Positions 34,160 through 38,451 of a stretch of DNA of 38,451 bases are shown piece after piece (within the stretch, counting starts at the first letter, position 1; every line of letters begins with the position of its first letter). The notes under the pieces were generated by a model, which saw only the letters and a list, made by a program, of their open reading frames with translations, had not been told where the DNA came from and did not search any database. This DNA is from CAYJPA01 sp964371945 (GTDB taxonomy: Bacteria; Chloroflexota; Chloroflexia; Thermomicrobiales; UBA6265). The stretch is taken from the NCBI GenBank assembly GCA_964371945.1, contig CAYJPA010000057.1, forward strand, positions 1 through 38,451, given 5' to 3'. Both the position numbers and the translations under genes were made by a program.

Positions 34160-37100
34160 TTGAAACCCCAGGGAAGAGCCGTTTCGCCGCTCCGCAAGCA
34201 AAGGGCCGATGTTCCCTACGAGCTCCGTCCAATTGGCAAATCGAAGCCGATCTACCGGCCGGAGGATCGCGAACCACGACTCGATCCCGCCCTGCTTGCC
34301 CAGTTCGGCGAGGGGCTGATCCTCCTCACCGGGTGCCGGCAGGGGCGGCTCTCCCAGTTGATCGACGCCGAGCTATACCGCGATGCGGAAGCGCTGCTCC
34401 GCCAGTACATCGAGTGGCTCGGCGCCGAGCAGGTCGTGGTCGAGCTGCAGCACAACCTCGTTTTCGGCGATACCCAGCGGGTCGACCGGCTCGTTCAGCT
34501 CGCGGACCGGGTCGGGGTGCGCTACGCCGCGACCGGGAATGTCCACTACCACGTCCAGGACCGGCACCGCCTGCAGGATGTGCTGGTCGCGATCCGCAAT
34601 CGTTCGACGCTCGACGGCTGCCATCGCGAACGGCGGCCGAACGGGCAGTTTTACCTCCGCTCCCAGGAGGAGATGGCGGAACGCTTCGCCCGCTACCCGG
34701 AAGCGCTGACCACCACGCTGCTGATCGCGGAGCGATGCACGGAGTTCAATCTCGCCCGCGATCTCGCCTACACCTTCCCCGACTACCCGACCGAGCCCGG
34801 CGAAACGGCGGACGACCGGCTCGAGCGCGTTTGCCGCGAGGAGTTGGTCCGCCGCTATCCCGATAATCGGGAAAAAGCGCTCGAACGGCTTCGCGACGAG
34901 CTCTCCGTGATCGCCAAGCACAAACTCGGCGGCTTTTTCCTGCTCTACCGCGATCTCCTGCTACTCGCCCGCGAGGTGGCCGACGAAATCCGCGGCACTA
35001 CCTCCGCGCGGAGCATGGCCAACCTGCCGCCGGGCCGCGGCCGCGGCTCGTCCGTCAGCTCGATCGTTTGCTACTTGATCGGTCTGTCGCACGTCGACCC
35101 GCTCAAGCACGATCTCTTCTTCGGCCGCTTCCTGAACGAGGAAATGGCCTCCGTGCCGGATATCGATCTCGATTTCCCGCGGGAGATCCGGGAGCGATTG
35201 ATCGAGCGGGTCTACGAGGTCTACGGCGGGGATCGAGCGGCGCTGGTGTGCGCCTTTTCCACCTACCGGTTGAAGAGCGCCGTACGCGATGTCGGCAAGG
35301 CGTTCGGGATTCCCCAGGCCGATCTCGACAAGATCGCGAAACTGAGCGATCACCACTCCGCCGCCCAGATCGACCACGAGCTGGAGCGCATTCCCGCCTA
35401 TGCCGCCCGGAGGGACGTCCCGCCCTGGTGCTTCCTGACCGAGATCGCCGGGCAGCTCGCCAACTTCCCGCGTCACGTCACCCAGCACTCCGGCGGGATG
35501 ATCGTCTCCTCGTCGCCGCTCTCGGAGCTGGTGCCGATCCAACCGGCCGCGATGGAAGGGCGCTTCCTCTGCCAGTGGGACAAGGATTCCTGCGACGACG
35601 CCCGGATGGTAAAGATCGACTTCCTCGCCCTGGGCATGCTCTCGCTGGTCGAGGAGTGCCTCGAGCTGATCCACAGCAACCGCGGGGAGATGGTCGATCT
35701 CAGCCGGGTCGATCTCGCCGACGCCAAGATTTACGACATGATCTGCGCCGGCGACACGATCGGGGTCTTCCAGATCGAATCGCGCGCGCAAATCCAGATG
35801 CTGCCGCGCACCCGGCCGCGAAAGCTGGAAGATTTGATCGTGCAGGTCGCGATCGTGCGTCCCGGTCCGATCATCGGCGGCGCGGTGCAACCGTATGTCG
35901 AGCATCGCCAGCGCGAGCGCACCAGCTTCCTGCCGGTCGAGCCCTTTTACGATCATCCCAGCCTGATCCCGGTGCTCAAGGAGACGCATGGCGTCATCCT
36001 CTACCAGGAGCAGGTGCTGCAGGTTTCGATGGCGCTCGCCGGTTTTTCCGCCGGCGAAGCCGAGGGTCTACGCCGGGCGATGACGCGCAAACGGTCGCAG
36101 GAGGCGATGGAACGGATTTGGGAACGGTTCCGGGATGGAGCGATGGAGCGAAACGGCGTATCGCTCGAGGTTGCCGAGCAGGTCTTCACCAAACTGCGCG
36201 GCTTTGCCGCTTATGGCTTCCCGAAAGCGCACGCCGCCGCCTTCGCCGTGCTCGCCTATCAATCGTGCTGGCTGAAGTACTACTACCCCGCCGAGTTCAT
36301 GTGCGCGCTCCTGAACAACCAGCCGATGGGCTTCTATCCGAGCCATGTCTTGACCAACGACGCCAAACGGCACGGCATCCGGATTTTGGCGCCGGACATC
36401 AACCTCAGCGGTCTTCGCTGCCGGGTCGAAGGCCGCAACGGCATCCGGATCGGATTCGGCTATATCAACGGGATGGGCGCGGAAGCGGCGCAGCGGCTCG
36501 TGCTCGAACGGGAAGAGCACGGTCCCTACCGCTCGCTCTCCGATCTGGTGCGGCGGACACCGCTTTCGACCGAAGCGGCAGAAAACCTGATCTCGGTCGG
36601 CAGTTTCGACCGCTTCGGGCTCGGCCGGCGCGAGGCGCTCTGGCAGCTCGGACTCTTCATCCCCACGCATCGCTTCGGCACGCCCAAGCGGCCGGAGACC
36701 GATCGCGGCCGCCAGCTCTCGCTGATGCTGCCCGTGGAGCAGGACAGAGCGGAATTGCGGCCGATGGGCGCCTGGGATCAGATGGAAGCCGATTACAACG
36801 TGCTCGGGCTCTCACCGCGCTATCACCCACTCGGGCTGCTGCGCTCGCGGCTTTCGGATCGTTATGTCACGTCCGAGGATCTCAATACCCTGCCGGACGG
36901 ACTCGTGGTTCAGATTGCCGGGCTGATCGTCGTTCGGCAGCGACCGGGAACGGCCAAGGGCATCCTCTTCTTGCTGCTCGAGGATGAGCGCGGACTGGCC
37001 AATATCGTGGTCTATCCAGGGTTGTATGCGGAACGCCGCTTGATCGTCCGGAGGGAGCCGTTCGTGCTGATCGAGGGGCGGTTGCAGAAGAAGCAGGACA

Positions 37101-37261
37101 CGATCAATATCGTCGCGACCGACATCTGGCCGCTGGAGCAGGCTCGCCGGATCTACCAGGAAACCGGCATGCCGACCCCAGACATGCGGGTCCTCGAAGA
37201 CCAAATCGTGCCGGAATCACAGTCAGTCCTTGTCGCGCCGCACTCGCACGATTTTCATTGA
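34160..37261 (+). CDS. dnaE2: DnaE2 error-prone polymerase core
   Basis: 1033 codons in the same frame as the PHP fragment. TTG 34160 is the first possible start after the TAG and sits in repeat DNA without a clear Shine-Dalgarno. Family similarity begins near EPRLDPALL (about residue 38). The rest of the PHP domain (TGNVHYH), then the palm with PDIDLDF (Asp336, Asp338) and KIDFLALGMLSL (Asp487) give a complete catalytic triad. VIRPGPI-like (VRPGPIIGGAVQPY), LYQEQVLQ, the GFPKAHAAAFA fingers block, a HhH region and a C-terminal OB-fold (LVVQIAGLIVVRQRPGTAKG) follow. DnaE2 is the SOS-induced lesion-bypass polymerase acting with ImuB. Neighbours and length support DnaE2 over the replicative DnaE1. 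Confidence 0.9.
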   Translation: MKPQGRAVSPLRKQRADVPYELRPIGKSKPIYRPEDREPRLDPALLAQFGEGLILLTGCRQGRLSQLIDAELYRDAEALLRQYIEWLGAEQVVVELQHNLVFGDTQRVDRLVQLADRVGVRYAATGNVHYHVQDRHRLQDVLVAIRNRSTLDGCHRERRPNGQFYLRSQEEMAERFARYPEALTTTLLIAERCTEFNLARDLAYTFPDYPTEPGETADDRLERVCREELVRRYPDNREKALERLRDELSVIAKHKLGGFFLLYRDLLLLAREVADEIRGTTSARSMANLPPGRGRGSSVSSIVCYLIGLSHVDPLKHDLFFGRFLNEEMASVPDIDLDFPREIRERLIERVYEVYGGDRAALVCAFSTYRLKSAVRDVGKAFGIPQADLDKIAKLSDHHSAAQIDHELERIPAYAARRDVPPWCFLTEIAGQLANFPRHVTQHSGGMIVSSSPLSELVPIQPAAMEGRFLCQWDKDSCDDARMVKIDFLALGMLSLVEECLELIHSNRGEMVDLSRVDLADAKIYDMICAGDTIGVFQIESRAQIQMLPRTRPRKLEDLIVQVAIVRPGPIIGGAVQPYVEHRQRERTSFLPVEPFYDHPSLIPVLKETHGVILYQEQVLQVSMALAGFSAGEAEGLRRAMTRKRSQEAMERIWERFRDGAMERNGVSLEVAEQVFTKLRGFAAYGFPKAHAAAFAVLAYQSCWLKYYYPAEFMCALLNNQPMGFYPSHVLTNDAKRHGIRILAPDINLSGLRCRVEGRNGIRIGFGYINGMGAEAAQRLVLEREEHGPYRSLSDLVRRTPLSTEAAENLISVGSFDRFGLGRREALWQLGLFIPTHRFGTPKRPETDRGRQLSLMLPVEQDRAELRPMGAWDQMEADYNVLGLSPRYHPLGLLRSRLSDRYVTSEDLNTLPDGLVVQIAGLIVVRQRPGTAKGILFLLLEDERGLANIVVYPGLYAERRLIVRREPFVLIEGRLQKKQDTINIVATDIWPLEQARRIYQETGMPTPDMRVLEDQIVPESQSVLVAPHSHDFH

Positions 37262-37342
37262 GACATCGACCAATCACAAATTGCGTGAGAGAACAGAAAG
37301 CGTGCTAAAAAAGCGGAAAGTATGACATTCGGAGATACCTGC

Positions 37343-37639
37343 ATGGCCGCGGAACGAGCGCTCACGCGAATCCAAGAGAAGGGACAGGTCACGCTCCCAG
37401 CGGAGCTACGCCGTCGGCTCGGGCTGAAGAACGGCGATCTTGGCGAGGTGACCCAAACGGTCGACGGTATTCTCATTACTCCGCAGCAACTCATCGCCAC
37501 CCGTGCGTTGGCCGAGCTCGGAGAAGCGCTGAAGGAGCAAGGTCTTTCACTCGAAGACATGATCGAGCGGAGTCGGACGATCCGAGAGGAGCTCGTCCGC
37601 GAGCGGTACGACCTTGCGGGTGACGCCGAACCCTCATAG
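37343..37639 (+). CDS. AbrB/SpoVT-family DNA-binding protein
   Basis: 98 residues from ATG 37343, where GGAG lies 8 bases upstream; ATG 37322 would add seven residues. The swapped-hairpin domain is clear in residues 5-45: LTRIQEKGQVTLPAELRRRLGLKNGD and GILITPQ. The C-terminal half is helical and charged (LGEALKEQGLSLEDMIERSRTIREEL), as in MazE/VapB-like antitoxins. Two unknown coupled genes begin 57 bases downstream, so a toxin-antitoxin arrangement is possible, though neither partner resembles a known toxin. Confidence 0.85.
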   Translation: MAAERALTRIQEKGQVTLPAELRRRLGLKNGDLGEVTQTVDGILITPQQLIATRALAELGEALKEQGLSLEDMIERSRTIREELVRERYDLAGDAEPS

Positions 37640-37695
37640 TATCTAGACGCAATAAGCAAGCTACAGGCAAACTCAGCGGACGATGAGGCGGGCGA

Positions 37696-38049
37696 GTGGG
37701 GCGGCTTTTCTACCGAATCGTGCGGTCGGCGGCGCCAACCATCGACGATTTCAAGACCGCGAGGGATCTCGGAAAACAATTACGATTTCCCCAGTTCCGA
37801 AGGGAATGGGAGGAAGCGATTTCCGTCTTCGACGACTTCGACCACGCCGTCAATCGCGCGATCAAATCGCGGCTTCAACTTGGAGACCACATCGCGGAGC
37901 TTGACGTACCAGATGACGGAAGCGTCGAATTCGCACCAACGGCCGTCGACCCGCGACACTACAGCATTTACGCCGCGCCTGAGTTAATCATGACGTTCGT
38001 CACCGGCCCAGCGACTCGGGTCGCGACGATTCGAAAGGCTCCAAGATGA
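37696..38049 (+). CDS. hypothetical protein coupled to the next gene
   Basis: 117 residues from GTG 37696, with GAGG 7 bases upstream. The N-terminal part is helical with DDFKTARDLGKQLRFPQFRREWEEAIS in pieces, the C-terminal part is strand-rich and ends in HYSIYAAPELIMTFVTG. There is no signal or membrane segment. The stop overlaps the next start as ATGA. The layout AbrB, then this gene, then an 86-residue gene suggests a small regulated unit, perhaps toxin-antitoxin-like. I do not recognise the family. Confidence 0.65.
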   Translation: MGRLFYRIVRSAAPTIDDFKTARDLGKQLRFPQFRREWEEAISVFDDFDHAVNRAIKSRLQLGDHIAELDVPDDGSVEFAPTAVDPRHYSIYAAPELIMTFVTGPATRVATIRKAPR

Positions 38050-38306
38050 CCGAACGCTACCAACTATTCGATCTCGACTCTGGAAACCTGGCGGCAGAGT
38101 TCGATTCGACCCTTGAGGCGATGCACGAGCTGGGACGAGTTGCCCGTGAGTTCGGAATCTCAGGGATTTCGCAACTCGCGCTGTTTCGATTCTGCGAAGG
38201 AAGCGAAAACCTGGTTGCCATGCAGAATGACCTCGTCCAGCTCGTCGAGGAGCACGAGCGGGCAGCGCTTGCGGGAAGCCCGGCACCGAAGGCGACGAGA
38301 AGCTAA
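38046..38306 (+). CDS. small hypothetical protein
   Basis: 86 residues, ATG overlapping the previous stop. It opens with YQLFDLDSGNLAAEFDS, then a helical stretch (AMHELGRVAREFG), a strand (LALFRFCEG) and a charged C-terminal helix (MQNDLVQLVEEHERAAL). The pattern suggests a compact alpha/beta protein. It ends three bases into the convergent gene on the other strand. Function unknown. Confidence 0.65.
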   Translation: MTERYQLFDLDSGNLAAEFDSTLEAMHELGRVAREFGISGISQLALFRFCEGSENLVAMQNDLVQLVEEHERAALAGSPAPKATRS

Positions 38307-38451
38307 TCCTTGATGAGCCCCAGTTGTTTGCGGAAACCGAGGTTGTCCCAGCCGTCGAAACCTTCCGCGACCAGGCCGTTTTCGATCCGATCCAGACTCA
38401 TCCCCTCGACTTTGATCTTGTTGCCGGTCGGCGGCGCACCGAGGAACTCGC
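38303..38451 (-). CDS. C-terminal part of a SnoaL-like polyketide-cyclase/ester-cyclase family protein
   Basis: Partial: runs off the right window edge. The reverse strand reads EFLGAPPTGNKIKVEGMS, LDRIENGLVAEGFDGWDNLG and FRKQLGLIKD, then TAG at 38303-38305. The order P-P-T-G, a strand, D-R-I-E-x-G, W-D and a final LxxQLG is the usual end of SnoaL-type ester cyclases, small NTF2-fold proteins. Its stop overlaps the stop of the plus-strand gene by a few bases. Confidence 0.8.
   Translation of the reverse strand, partial: EFLGAPPTGNKIKVEGMSLDRIENGLVAEGFDGWDNLGFRKQLGLIKD

Larger units (their letters stand above)
33844..34175. repeat. mosaic of palindromic repeats inserted in dnaE2
   Basis: Between the PHP start and the rest of DnaE2 lie, in order: a copy of the 46-base unit (33851-33896), a small element with 22-bp inverted ends (33947-34043), a 13-bp perfect hairpin (34076-34105), a G-rich string (34101-34119), the AGCCTAGGAGAGGCTTCG unit (34126-34143) and CTGGGGTT-GA-AACCCCAG (34154-34171). 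Three of these have copies upstream of the gene. The exact borders cannot be fixed without an uninterrupted homologue. Confidence 0.75.

Noticed and set aside
35068..36987. 639-codon open frame on the plus strand within dnaE2
   Set aside because: It overlaps the DnaE2 core in another frame, is Arg/Gly/Ala-rich and shows no family motif; GC-rich codon bias opens such shadow frames.

Overview
The window looks like a GC-rich bacterial chromosome segment, most likely Chloroflexota of the Thermomicrobia type. That placement is inferred from several traits: many long secreted proteins with Thr/Pro/Glu linkers, a flavin-dependent luciferase-like oxidoreductase, Tat-exported ABC binding proteins without permeases, a GAAC-N4-GTTC SOS operator, and clusters of short palindromic intergenic repeats. 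No rRNA, tRNA, CRISPR array or transposase gene was seen.

Layout. (1) 237-2236 (+): an alpha/beta-hydrolase-like protein coupled by a 4-base overlap to a GSCFA-domain protein. (2) 2272-14162 (-): two very large surface or secreted proteins. One is a subtilisin-like protease with four discoidin-type domains. The other is a ~2750-residue protein with an X25-like N-terminal domain, about 24 Cna-B/SpaA-type units, most with a conserved Cys pair and acidic Asp/Asn/Gly loop, and a C-terminal membrane anchor. A perfect 13-bp hairpin lies between them. (3) 14448-17872 (-): an LLM-class oxidoreductase with a small upstream ORF, then a short-chain dehydrogenase coupled to a PotD-like binding protein. 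(4) 18093-20705 (+): a broken LuxR-type ATPase/TPR regulator. (5) 20862-24720: glycerol-3-phosphate dehydrogenase (+), a secreted protein with an Asp/Asn/Glu tail (-) and a PLP-dependent D-threonine-aldolase-like enzyme (-). (6) 24837-28179 (-): three secreted or membrane-anchored genes of unknown function, joined by two ATGA overlaps. (7) 28478-30173 (+): a broken oligopeptide-type ABC binding protein behind a good sigma-70-like promoter. (8) 30323-31500 (-): a DinB-like metalloprotein and a Uma2-family nuclease. (9) 31635-37261 (+): an SOS mutagenesis cassette of LexA-type operator, imuB, a DUF6504 gene and dnaE2. (10) 37343-38451: an AbrB-type regulator, two coupled small unknown genes and, convergent with them, the end of a SnoaL-like gene.

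The most unusual feature is in the mutagenesis cassette. The N-terminal PHP part of dnaE2 is separated from the polymerase core by about 400 bases of intergenic-type repeats. These include a ~97-bp element with perfect 22-bp inverted ends, a 13-bp perfect hairpin, and units also found just upstream of the gene. The insert keeps the reading frame throughout except for a single TAG. The second focus is the giant cell-surface protein, with its Cys-paired, acidic-loop Cna-B units, uneven retention of isopeptide residues and an in-frame (ATC)n poly-isoleucine tract.

Functionally the window combines cell-surface display (giant repeat protein, protease, secreted operon), central metabolism (GlpD, oxidoreductases), nutrient binding proteins and inducible mutagenesis. 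Two further genes, the regulator and the oligopeptide-binding protein, each carry two frameshifts plus an amber stop and look decayed unless the assembly is wrong.
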